DNA of 10,792 nt from an uncultured Novosphingobium sp. (GTDB lineage Bacteria; Pseudomonadota; Alphaproteobacteria; Sphingomonadales; Sphingomonadaceae): assembly GCA_938005655.1 (NCBI GenBank), contig CALLNA010000089.1, positions 1-10,792 of the forward strand. Reading direction: 5' to 3'. The translations under genes and the position numbers were made by a program. Below are positions 4,765-10,792 of the stretch, piece by piece. Position 1 is the first letter of the stretch. Each line of letters begins with the position of its first letter. A model generated the notes under the pieces. The model saw only the letters and a list, made by a program, of their open reading frames with translations, was not told where the DNA came from and made no database searches.

Positions 4765-6546
4765 TTGAAAAACCAGCGCAACATGATCCTGGCGATCGTC
4801 CTGACCGGGCTGCTGCTGTTCGGCTGGGATTCGGCCGGGCGGCATTTCTATCCGCAGGCGGCCAAGCCCGCCGCGAGCCAGCAGGCCCAGCCCGCCAGCA
4901 CGGGCACGAGCGCCGCCGGCACCACGGCCAAGCCGACGCGCGAGGGCGGCCTCGCCAATCCCGCCGACGTCGCGCTCGAGGCGCAGGACCTCAAGACCGC
5001 GCTCGCCTCTCCGGCGCGCGTGCCGATCGCCGCGCCGGGCCTCTCGGGCTCGATCAACCTCGCCGGCGCAGTGCTCGACGACCTGACGGTCAACCGCCAC
5101 ACCGCCAGCGTCGAGAAGAACAGCGGCCCGGCGCGCATCTTCTCGCCCGCCGGCACCCCGGCGCAGCAGTTCGCCCAGTTCGGCTGGGTCGGCGCCAAGG
5201 ACGCCGGCGTCGAACTGCCCAACGCCAGCACGGTGTGGACCGCCCCGCCCGGCGCGAAGCTGACGCCCGAGACCCCGGTCACGCTGAGCTGGAGCAACCC
5301 CACCGGCCAGACCTTCGCGATCACCTTCGCAATCGACAAGGACTACATGGTCACGGCGACCGAGACCGTGGTGAACCGCGGCGCGGGCCCGATCAGCGTC
5401 CAGCCCTTCGCCCTGCTCAACCGCACCAACAAGACCATGTCGGCCGATAGCTGGAACATCCATTCTGGCCCGTTCGGCGCCTTCGACGGCAAGGTCAGCT
5501 TCGGCCCGGACTACAAGGACGTAACCTCGGCCGGCCAGGTCGCGGGCGAGGGCAAGACCAACTGGATCGGCTTCACCGACATCTACTGGATGTCGACCCT
5601 GATCCCCGACGCGGCGCCGACCACCAGCTCCTTCCGCGCGCTGGGCAACAGCGTGTTCCGCGCCGACCTGATCTACCAGCCGCAGATCGTCGGGCCGGGC
5701 CAGCAGCTCGCCCGCACCACCCGCCTGTTCGCCGGGGCCAAGGAGAGCACGGTGCTCGACCGCTACGAGGCGGCCGGCGTGCCCAACTTCGGCCTGGCGA
5801 TCGACTGGGGCTGGTTCCGCTGGTTCGAGAAGCCGATCTTCTGGCTGCTGACCGCGCTGTTCCACTTCGCCGGCAACTTCGGCGTGGCGATCATCCTGCT
5901 GACGGTGATCGTGCGCGGGATCATGTTCCCGGTCGCCCAGCGCCAGTTCGCCTCGATGGCGCAAATGCGCGCGATCCAGCCGAAGATGAAGGCGCTCCAG
6001 GAACGCTACAAGGACGACAAGCAGAAGCTCCAGGAAGAGACGATGAAGCTCTACAAGACGGAGGGCGTCAACCCGCTCGCCGGCTGCCTGCCGCTCTTCC
6101 TGCAAATCCCGGTGTTCTTCGCGCTCTACAAGGTGCTGATGGTCTCGATCGAGATGCGCCACCAGCCCTTCGTGCTGTGGATCAAGGACCTCTCCGCGCC
6201 CGATCCGCTGCACATCCTCAACCTGTTCGGCCTGCTGCCCTTCACCCCGCCCAGCTTCCTCGGCATCGGCATCCTCGCCCTGCTGCTCGGCGTGACGATG
6301 TGGCTGCAGTTCAAGCTGAACCCGGCGGCGGCCGATCCGATGCAGCAGCAGGTCTTCGCGATCATGCCGTGGATGATGATGTTCATCATGGCGCCCTTCG
6401 CCGCGGGCCTGCTGATCTACTGGATCACCTCCAACCTGCTGACCATCGCCCAGCAGAAGTACCTCTACAGCCGCCACCCGCAGCTTCGCGCCCAGGCCGA
6501 CAAGGACGCGGCGAACGCCAAGCGCGCGGCGGCGAAGGCGAAGTGA
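4765..6546 (+). CDS. yidC: Membrane protein insertase YidC/Oxa1
   Basis: This 593-residue inner-membrane insertase folds and inserts membrane proteins alone or with SecYEG. The N-terminal membrane segment (about 7-22, MILAIVLTGLLLFGW) is followed by an Ala/Pro/Thr-rich linker (about 30-70) and the large periplasmic beta domain (about 80-340). The conserved core then has membrane segments near 360-383, 438-460, 498-516 and 533-555. Arg384 in IVRGIMFP corresponds to the essential groove arginine of E. coli YidC (Arg366). The cytoplasmic helical hairpin (about 390-432) is charged and coiled-coil-like. The tail is Lys/Ala-rich. The start is TTG at 4765 with AGGA eight bases upstream. It gives MKNQRNMILAIVL, matching the family N-terminus; the ATG six codons later would cut the positive residues before segment 1. 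Confidence 0.97.
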   Translation: MKNQRNMILAIVLTGLLLFGWDSAGRHFYPQAAKPAASQQAQPASTGTSAAGTTAKPTREGGLANPADVALEAQDLKTALASPARVPIAAPGLSGSINLAGAVLDDLTVNRHTASVEKNSGPARIFSPAGTPAQQFAQFGWVGAKDAGVELPNASTVWTAPPGAKLTPETPVTLSWSNPTGQTFAITFAIDKDYMVTATETVVNRGAGPISVQPFALLNRTNKTMSADSWNIHSGPFGAFDGKVSFGPDYKDVTSAGQVAGEGKTNWIGFTDIYWMSTLIPDAAPTTSSFRALGNSVFRADLIYQPQIVGPGQQLARTTRLFAGAKESTVLDRYEAAGVPNFGLAIDWGWFRWFEKPIFWLLTALFHFAGNFGVAIILLTVIVRGIMFPVAQRQFASMAQMRAIQPKMKALQERYKDDKQKLQEETMKLYKTEGVNPLAGCLPLFLQIPVFFALYKVLMVSIEMRHQPFVLWIKDLSAPDPLHILNLFGLLPFTPPSFLGIGILALLLGVTMWLQFKLNPAAADPMQQQVFAIMPWMMMFIMAPFAAGLLIYWITSNLLTIAQQKYLYSRHPQLRAQADKDAANAKRAAAKAK

Positions 6547-6560
6547 CGGGACGTGCCAAT

Positions 6561-6704
6561 CCTCCCCGGCACGGGGAGGGGGACCATCCGCAGGATGGTG
6601 GAGGGGGCTATCCCCTCGGCACGTTCTCGCATGGGCGCGCCCGGCCGGGAGCCCCCTCCACCACTCCGCTGCGCGGAGCGGTCCCCCTCCCCGTTCCGGG
6701 GAGG
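6561..6704. repeat. Second-family inverted repeat between yidC and engB
   Basis: This 144-base inverted repeat has arms at 6561-6609 and 6650-6704 around a 40-base centre. The outer 25 bases of each arm pair with one mismatch and the inner 14 (ending in GGAGGGGGCT) pair perfectly. Between them each arm carries its own small palindrome (ATCCGCAGGAT on the left, CTCCGCTGCGCGGAG on the right). Each outer end is itself a hairpin, CCTCCCCG-NNN-CGGGGAGG. This family is unrelated to the repeats at 1-73 and 3539-3627. It begins 14 bases after the yidC stop and ends four bases before the engB ATG. Confidence 0.88.
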
Positions 6705-6708
6705 CTCT
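6686..6708 (+). promoter_or_regulatory. engB ribosome binding site inside a repeat-end hairpin
   Basis: GGAGG (6700-6704), the only SD candidate for engB, is the last five bases of the intergenic repeat and lies four bases before the ATG. The same bases form the right side of an 8-base-pair hairpin, CCTCCCCG-TTC-CGGGGAGG (6686-6704). They can also pair with the far end of the repeat (6561-6569). Either fold would hide the SD, so engB translation may be limited by this structure or depend on ribosomes arriving from upstream. This is inferred from sequence only. Confidence 0.6.
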
Positions 6709-7338
6709 ATGGATGACCTCACCGAACGCGCCCGGCGTCTCTTCGCCGGGCGGATCGAGTTCCTCAAGAGCGCGCCCGCGCTCAAGTTCCTGCCCGAGCC
6801 GGAGGTGCCGGAGATCGCCTTCGCCGGGCGCTCCAACGTCGGCAAGTCCTCGCTGATCAACGCGCTGACCGGGCGCAAGGCGCTGGCCCGCGCCTCGGTC
6901 ACGCCGGGGCGGACGCAGGAGCTGAACTTCTTCGACGTCGGCGATCCCCTGGCCTTCCGCCTGGTCGACATGCCGGGCTACGGCTTCGCCAAGGCGCCGG
7001 TGAAGGTCGTCGAGCAATGGCGCCGCCTGGTCCGCGACTTCCTGCGCGGCCGCCACGTGCTCAAGCGCACCCTGCTGCTGATCGACGCGCGCCACGGAAT
7101 CAAGCCGGTCGACGCCGAGATGATGAAGATGCTCGACGAGGCCGCGGTCGGCTACCGCGTGGTCCTGACCAAGGCCGACAAGATCAAGGCGAGCGAGCTG
7201 GCCGAGGTCCTCGCCCGCACCCAGGCCGACGCGCGCAAGCACGTCGCCGCCCATCCGGAGGTCGTCGCCACCTCGGCCGAGAAGGGCCTGGGCATCGCCG
7301 AGCTGCGCGCCGCCGTGCTGGCGGACGCGGAGGTCTAG
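6709..7338 (+). CDS. engB: Ribosome biogenesis GTP-binding protein EngB/YsxC/YihA
   Basis: This 209-residue TRAFAC-class GTPase is needed for a late step of 50S subunit assembly. All GTPase motifs are present: G1 GRSNVGKS (40-47), G2 TPGRT (65-69), G3 DMPGYG (87-92), G4 TKAD (154-157) and G5 TSAEKG (188-193). The length is normal for the family. A longer in-frame start at 6553 exists, but it would translate the intergenic repeat into a Pro/Arg-rich 52-residue extension. The ATG at 6709 gives MDDLTERARRLFAG, the normal N-terminus. It follows yidC, as is usual in alphaproteobacteria, although the two are separated by a large repeat. Confidence 0.96.
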   Translation: MDDLTERARRLFAGRIEFLKSAPALKFLPEPEVPEIAFAGRSNVGKSSLINALTGRKALARASVTPGRTQELNFFDVGDPLAFRLVDMPGYGFAKAPVKVVEQWRRLVRDFLRGRHVLKRTLLLIDARHGIKPVDAEMMKMLDEAAVGYRVVLTKADKIKASELAEVLARTQADARKHVAAHPEVVATSAEKGLGIAELRAAVLADAEV

Positions 7339-7349
7339 GCGCGCGACAC

Positions 7350-7378
7350 TCGACACGCCCACCCGCAACCCCTAGCCT
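7350..7378 (+). promoter_or_regulatory. Candidate promoter of the GST gene, probably leaderless
   Basis: TCGACA (7350-7355, five of six -35 matches) is separated by 17 bases from TAGCCT (7373-7378). The -10 ends seven bases before the ATG at 7386, and no SD is present. A transcript starting at the usual distance would begin at or next to the A of the ATG. TAGCCT is part of CTAGCCTTGCCC, a 12-base string that recurs with one change before the symporter gene. Confidence 0.5.
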
Positions 7379-7385
7379 TGCCCCC

Positions 7386-8054
7386 ATGAAGCTGATCATC
7401 GGCAACAAGAACTATTCCTCCTGGTCGCTGCGCGGCTGGCTCGCCGCCAAGCAGTCCGGCCTGCATTTCGAGGAGATCCAGGTCCCCCTGTTCGGCGACG
7501 ACTGGGAGGCCCAGAAGAAGACCCGCGAGGAGATCGCGCCCTCCTCGGGCAAGGTCCCGGTGCTGTGGGACGGCGACGCCGTGGTCTGGGACAGCCTGGC
7601 GATCATCGAATACCTCGCCGACAAGGTCGGGCGCGACCGCTTCTGGCCCAAGGCCGACGACGCCCGCGCCATGGCCCGCTCGATGGTCGCGGAGATGCAT
7701 TCGAGCTACATGGCGCTGCGCCGCGAATGCCCGATGAACATCCGCCGCCGGGTCGAGGACGCCGAGATCGGCGCCGAGGCCCGCGCCGACGTTGTCCGCA
7801 TCCTCACCCTCTGGGCCGAGGCCCGCGCCCGCTTCGGCCGCGGCGGGCCGTTCCTGTTCGGGACCTTCTGCGCCGCCGACATCATCTACGCCCCCGTGGT
7901 CAGCCGCTTCATGACCTACGCCGTGCCGGTGCCGGGCTTCGCCGTCGCCTACATGCAGGCGGTGTGGGAACACGAATGGCTCCAGGACTGGGTCGAGGCC
8001 GCCGAGCGCGAGGACTGGGTGATCGAGCAGTACGAGGCCCCCGCGGAAACGTGA
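7386..8054 (+). CDS. Glutathione S-transferase family protein
   Basis: This 222-residue protein has the two-domain GST layout. The thioredoxin-like N-terminal domain begins MKLIIGNKNYSSWSLRGWLA. Ser11/Ser12/Ser14 are candidates for thiolate activation, as in Ser-type (zeta/YfcF-like) GSTs. Next comes the glutathione-binding cis-Pro segment GKVPVLWDGDAVVWDSLAIIEYLAD (55-79, Pro58, Ser70). The all-helical C-terminal domain runs from about 90 and includes GPFLFGTFCAADIIYAPVVSR (154-174) with the conserved Asp165. It probably conjugates or isomerises small electrophiles with glutathione in the cytoplasm; the substrate is unknown. The ATG at 7386 is preferred because the longer frame upstream runs back through engB. 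The gene is 47 bases after engB with its own promoter candidate. Confidence 0.92.
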   Translation: MKLIIGNKNYSSWSLRGWLAAKQSGLHFEEIQVPLFGDDWEAQKKTREEIAPSSGKVPVLWDGDAVVWDSLAIIEYLADKVGRDRFWPKADDARAMARSMVAEMHSSYMALRRECPMNIRRRVEDAEIGAEARADVVRILTLWAEARARFGRGGPFLFGTFCAADIIYAPVVSRFMTYAVPVPGFAVAYMQAVWEHEWLQDWVEAAEREDWVIEQYEAPAET

Positions 8055-8077
8055 GCGGAGCCCCGGTGCGCCGCCGC

Positions 8078-8106
8078 TTGTACCGCGTGGCGATAGTCCA
8101 TATGCG
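8078..8106 (+). promoter_or_regulatory. Possible promoter of dapE
   Basis: TTGTAC (8078-8083) is followed after 17 bases by TATGCG (8101-8106), each matching three of six consensus positions. The -10 ends nine bases before the dapE ATG, and there is no SD, which again would fit a leaderless or near-leaderless transcript. The element lies in the 61-base gap after the GST gene. Support is weak; co-transcription with the GST gene is the alternative. Confidence 0.35.
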
Positions 8107-8115
8107 ATAGCGCCT

Positions 8116-9258
8116 ATGACCGACGCCGCCGCCACGCTCGACCCCGTCGCCCTCGCCGAGGCGCTGATCGCCTGCCCGAGCGTGACCCCGGCCGCGGGCC
8201 TGGTGTTCGACTGCCTGGAGGCGCAGCTCGAGCCGCTCGGCTTCGCGGTCCACCGCTTCCTCGCCGGCGAGAAGCCCGACGGCCCGGTCGAGAACCTCTT
8301 CGCCGTGCGCCGGGGGCCGGAGGGCAGCCGCCACTTCGCCTATGCCGGCCATCTCGACGTGGTCCCCCCGGGCGAGGGCTGGACCAGCGCCCCCTTCGCC
8401 CCCGAACGAAGGGGCGAGCTGCTCTATGGCCGCGGCGCGGTCGACATGAAGGGCTCGATCGCGGCGATGGTCGCCGCCCTCGCCGAGCTGCCGGCCGAGG
8501 CCGGCACGATCAGCCTGATCATCACCGGCGACGAGGAGGGCGCGGCGACCCACGGCACCCTCGCCCTGATCGACCACATGCGCGCGGCCGGCGAAAGGCC
8601 CGACCTCTGCCTGGTCGGCGAGCCGACCTCGGTTCACCGGCTTGGCGACATGGTCAAGATCGGCCGCCGCGGCTCGATCAACGTCTGGCTGACCGTCGAG
8701 GGCCAACAGGGCCACGTCGCCTATCCCCACCTCGCCGACAATCCCGCGCCCCGACTGGTCGCCCTGCTCGCCGAGCTGGACGCCCTGGTGCTCGACGATG
8801 GGACCGAGTGGTTCCAGCCCTCGAACCTCGAGATCACCTGGATCGCCATCGACAACCCGGCGACCAACGTGATCCCGGCCAAGGCCGAGGCGCGCGTGTC
8901 GATCCGCTTCAACAACCTCCACACCGGCGAAGGCCTGGCCGCACGCCTGGCCGAGATCGCCGCTCGCCACGGCGGCACCGCGCGCGCGGTGATCTCGGGC
9001 GAGGCCTTCCTGACCGAGCCGGGACCGTTCTCCGCGCTGGTGAGCGCAGCGATCCGCGCCGAGACCGGGATCGAGCCCGAGATCTCGACCACCGGCGGCA
9101 CCTCCGACGCGCGGTTCCTCAAGGACCTCTGCCCGGTGATCGAGTTCGGCCTGTCCAACGCGACCATGCACAAGCGCGACGAGGCCGTGGCCGTGGCCGA
9201 CCTTGCGGTCCTCGCGCGGATCTACCGCCGCATCGCCGAGTCGGCCCTGCAAGGCTGA
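8116..9258 (+). CDS. dapE: Succinyl-diaminopimelate desuccinylase
   Basis: DapE is a dinuclear zinc M20 peptidase-family enzyme. It hydrolyses N-succinyl-LL-2,6-diaminopimelate to LL-diaminopimelate and succinate in lysine and peptidoglycan precursor synthesis. The 380-residue length is typical. Metal and catalytic residues are in place: GHLDVVP (78-84, His79, Asp81), GRGAVDMKG (105-113, Asp110), GDEEG (138-142, catalytic Glu140 and metal Glu141), GEPTS (168-172, Glu169) and SNATMHKRDE (347-356, His352). The dimerisation domain carries GQQGHVAYPH (196-205), and TGGTSDARF (326-334) is the substrate-binding loop. These signatures favour DapE over ArgE or carboxypeptidase G2. The start at 8116 gives a normal N-terminus. 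No other dap gene is nearby. Confidence 0.96.
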   Translation: MTDAAATLDPVALAEALIACPSVTPAAGLVFDCLEAQLEPLGFAVHRFLAGEKPDGPVENLFAVRRGPEGSRHFAYAGHLDVVPPGEGWTSAPFAPERRGELLYGRGAVDMKGSIAAMVAALAELPAEAGTISLIITGDEEGAATHGTLALIDHMRAAGERPDLCLVGEPTSVHRLGDMVKIGRRGSINVWLTVEGQQGHVAYPHLADNPAPRLVALLAELDALVLDDGTEWFQPSNLEITWIAIDNPATNVIPAKAEARVSIRFNNLHTGEGLAARLAEIAARHGGTARAVISGEAFLTEPGPFSALVSAAIRAETGIEPEISTTGGTSDARFLKDLCPVIEFGLSNATMHKRDEAVAVADLAVLARIYRRIAESALQG

Positions 9259-9265
9259 GCCCCCC

Positions 9266-9294
9266 TTTCCTGCCGGAGCAACAGGCTCTAGCCT
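9266..9294 (+). promoter_or_regulatory. Possible promoter of the symporter gene
   Basis: TAGCCT (9289-9294), within CTAGCCTCGCCC (9288-9299), matches the candidate -10 of the GST gene almost base for base. The region 17 bases further up (TTTCCT, 9266-9271) matches only three of six -35 positions. Transcription from here would give a leader of about 25 bases that carries the SD GGAAGGGA. Confidence 0.3.
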
Positions 9295-9325
9295 CGCCCG
9301 CACGGGGGCTCGGGAAGGGAACGGG

Positions 9326-10636
9326 ATGACGCGGCGGCTGACGATCTGGATTCTGGTAGGGCTGTTCCTCGGCATCGCCGTCGGCACCGGGCTGCACCAC
9401 GCCTTCCCCGCCGACGACCCGGCCCTCGCCAGGACCGCCGACCTGCTCAAGCTGCTGCCGGACGTCTTCCTCCACCTGATCAAGATGATCATCGCCCCGC
9501 TGATCTTCGCCACCCTGGTCACGGGGATCGCGGGGATGGGCGACAGCGCGGCGCTGGGGCGGATCGGCGGGCGGGCGCTGGCCTGGTTCATCACCGCCAG
9601 CCTGATCTCGATCGCGGTCGGGCTGCTGCTGATCAACCTGTTCCAGCCCGGCGTGGGGCTGGAGTTCAAGGCGGGCGGCGACATCGGCGCCCTGGCGACG
9701 TCGGACTTCACCTTCCGCCACTTCGTGCTGGAGGTGTTCCCGACCAGCGCCTTCGACGCCATGGCGAAGAACAACGTCTTGCAGATCCTGGTCTTCTCGC
9801 TGTTCGCCGGGGTCGCGCTCTCGGCCCTGGGCGAGCGCGGGGAGATCATCGTCAAGGGCTGCGAGGCGCTGGCCCTGTTGATGATGCAGATCACCGACTA
9901 CGTGATGCGCTTCGCCCCCTTCGCGGTGTTCGGCGCCCTGGCCTCGGTCATCGCGGTGCGCGGCTTCGGGATCGTCATCACCTATGCCGCGCTGATGAGC
10001 GAGTTCTACCTCGGCCTGCTGGTGCTGTGGACGATCCTGTTCGGGATGTGCGCGCTGGTCCTCAGGAAGCGCGCCCTGATCCTGGCGCGCTACATCCGCG
10101 AGCCGGTGATCCTCGCCTTCTCCACCGCCAGCTCGGAAAGCGCCCTGCCGCGCCTGTTCGAGCAGCTCGACCGCTTCGGCGTGCCGCGCCGCATCTCGGG
10201 CTTCGTCCTGCCGCTGGGCTACAGCTTCAACCTCGACGGCTCGATGATGTACACCAGCTTCGCGACGATGTTCATCGCCCAGGCCTATGGCATCCACCTC
10301 TCCATCGGCCAGCAGATCGCCATGCTGCTGACCCTGATGGTCACGTCCAAGGGCATCGCCGCCGTCCCGCGCGCGAGCCTGGTGGTGATCGCCGCGACGC
10401 TGACCCAGTTCGGCCTGCCGGTGGAGGGTATCGCCCTGATCCTCGGCGTCGACACCTTCCTCGACATGGGCCGTACCGCCACCAACGTCGTCGGCAACGC
10501 CGTGGCGACGGCGGTCATCACCAAGTGGGAAGGCATGCTCCAGCCCCTGCGCGACCCCGACGCGCCGCTGGCGGAAGCCCCCCACGACACCCCCGAGCAC
10601 GGCCGCAAGGGCCTGAACCTCGACCCGGATCAATAG
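9326..10636 (+). CDS. Dicarboxylate/amino acid:cation symporter (DAACS, SLC1 family)
   Basis: This 436-residue secondary transporter has the multi-helix fold with two re-entrant hairpins. The substrate could be glutamate/aspartate or C4-dicarboxylates; sequence alone does not decide. Diagnostic motifs are the serine-rich HP1 tip STASSESALPR (266-276), NLDGSMMY (302-309) in the unwound TM7, HP2 TSKGIAAVPRAS (340-351), and TM8 VDTFLDMGRTATNVVGNAVAT (375-395). Asp376, Asp380, Arg383 and Asn387 are retained. The position matching the sodium-site Asp405 of GltPh is Asn391, as in DctA-type members. A longer in-frame start at 9203 would overlap dapE and add 41 low-quality residues. The ATG at 9326 has GGAAGGGA (9313-9320) at good spacing and starts at the first membrane helix. 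The hydrophilic tail from 410 is not conserved in the family. Confidence 0.94.
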   Translation: MTRRLTIWILVGLFLGIAVGTGLHHAFPADDPALARTADLLKLLPDVFLHLIKMIIAPLIFATLVTGIAGMGDSAALGRIGGRALAWFITASLISIAVGLLLINLFQPGVGLEFKAGGDIGALATSDFTFRHFVLEVFPTSAFDAMAKNNVLQILVFSLFAGVALSALGERGEIIVKGCEALALLMMQITDYVMRFAPFAVFGALASVIAVRGFGIVITYAALMSEFYLGLLVLWTILFGMCALVLRKRALILARYIREPVILAFSTASSESALPRLFEQLDRFGVPRRISGFVLPLGYSFNLDGSMMYTSFATMFIAQAYGIHLSIGQQIAMLLTLMVTSKGIAAVPRASLVVIAATLTQFGLPVEGIALILGVDTFLDMGRTATNVVGNAVATAVITKWEGMLQPLRDPDAPLAEAPHDTPEHGRKGLNLDPDQ

Positions 10637-10653
10637 CCGCCTCAAGATTCCGC

Positions 10654-10682
10654 TTGACAAACTGAACCATATGGGTTATATG
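10654..10682 (+). promoter_or_regulatory. Strong promoter with palindromic operator candidate
   Basis: A perfect TTGACA (10654-10659) is followed after 17 bases by TATATG (10677-10682). Between them lies the palindrome CCATATGG (10667-10674), flanked by AA and GTT, so AACCATATGGGTT is nearly symmetric. A repressor bound there would cover the promoter spacer, the usual arrangement for TetR-type control of transport or efflux operons. The controlled gene must lie beyond the right edge. Repressor identity is unknown. Confidence 0.65.
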
Positions 10683-10689
10683 CCCCGCC

Positions 10690-10772
10690 GTCGGATCGGT
10701 GGATAGCAACACCAGTCCGACACGCAGCGGGTGCGGGGAGGCGGTCAGCGCTTCGCTTCCTTGCCTCTCCGC
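10690..10772 (+). promoter_or_regulatory. Structured leader RNA downstream of the last promoter
   Basis: Right after the predicted start (about 10689) there are two hairpins. The first, 10690-10721, is a 12-base-pair stem (GTCGGATCGGTG with CACCAGTCCGAC, one G-U and one mismatch) with an eight-base loop. The second, 10733-10772, pairs GCGGGGAGGC with GCCTCTCCGC and holds a small AGCG-CTT-CGCT hairpin in its loop. No start codon with a convincing gene follows before the window ends, so the leader exceeds 100 bases. It does not match a riboswitch class that I recognise. Confidence 0.45.
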
Positions 10773-10792
10773 TAATAACGGCCGGCGCTCAG

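Noticed and set aside
4651..7368. A 905-codon open frame antisense to yidC and engB
   Set aside because: It overlaps two unmistakable essential genes on the other strand, has biased composition and contains no recognisable domain. Antisense frames of this size are expected in GC-rich third-position-biased DNA.
7909..10660. Large antisense frames over dapE and the symporter
   Set aside because: They are shadows of well-supported genes for the same reason. They are rich in Arg, Gly and Asp/His repeats produced by reverse-complement codon bias.
10680..10706. Eight-codon frame starting at the ATG within the last promoter
   Set aside because: The ATG overlaps the -10 element itself and would lie upstream of the transcription start, so it is unlikely to be translated.

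Overview
This is a GC-rich chromosomal window from an alphaproteobacterium, most likely Sphingomonadales (Sphingomonas / Novosphingobium / Erythrobacter type). Three things support that: the protein sequences of the RnpA, YidC, ComM and EngB homologues; the palindromic intergenic repeats (one family is often mis-translated as 'VAPDLIRGP...PDQVRGD' in such genomes); and the lack of Shine-Dalgarno (SD) sequences before several genes. Species-level assignment is not possible by eye.

Layout. (1) Positions 1-2594, minus strand: a truncated palindromic repeat at the left edge, a classical short-chain dehydrogenase/reductase (SDR), and comM, the Mg-chelatase-like AAA+ helicase of natural transformation. 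(2) Positions 2765-3478, plus strand: an exported protein of unknown function that looks like a degenerate ClpP/crotonase-fold (COG3904-like) protein. (3) Positions 3479-3795: a non-coding stretch with a complete copy of the palindromic repeat and a probable rpmH promoter. (4) Positions 3796-7338: the conserved housekeeping block rpmH - rnpA - yidD - yidC - engB (ribosomal protein L34, RNase P protein, YidD insertion factor, YidC insertase, ribosome-assembly GTPase). (5) Positions 7386-10636: three further plus-strand genes, each with its own candidate promoter: a glutathione S-transferase-like protein, dapE (lysine/peptidoglycan precursor synthesis) and a DAACS/SLC1-family dicarboxylate or amino-acid symporter. 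(6) Positions 10637-10792: a strong promoter with a palindromic operator candidate and a structured leader for a gene beyond the right edge.

How the genes work together. Region 4 links ribosome and tRNA biogenesis to membrane-protein insertion. The interesting material lies in its joints. A very long perfect hairpin separates rpmH from rnpA. A 17-codon open reading frame joins rnpA to yidD through two ATGA overlaps. An intergenic repeat supplies, and can mask, the ribosome binding site of engB. Several genes (rnpA, the GST gene, dapE) have no SD and a -10-like hexamer 7-10 bases before the ATG, which suggests leaderless transcripts.

I found no mobile element, CRISPR array, rRNA, tRNA, toxin-antitoxin or defence system. 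The coding content is ordinary core genome apart from the exported protein at 2765-3478, so I do not claim a new system. The best leads are the regulatory RNA and repeat structures.
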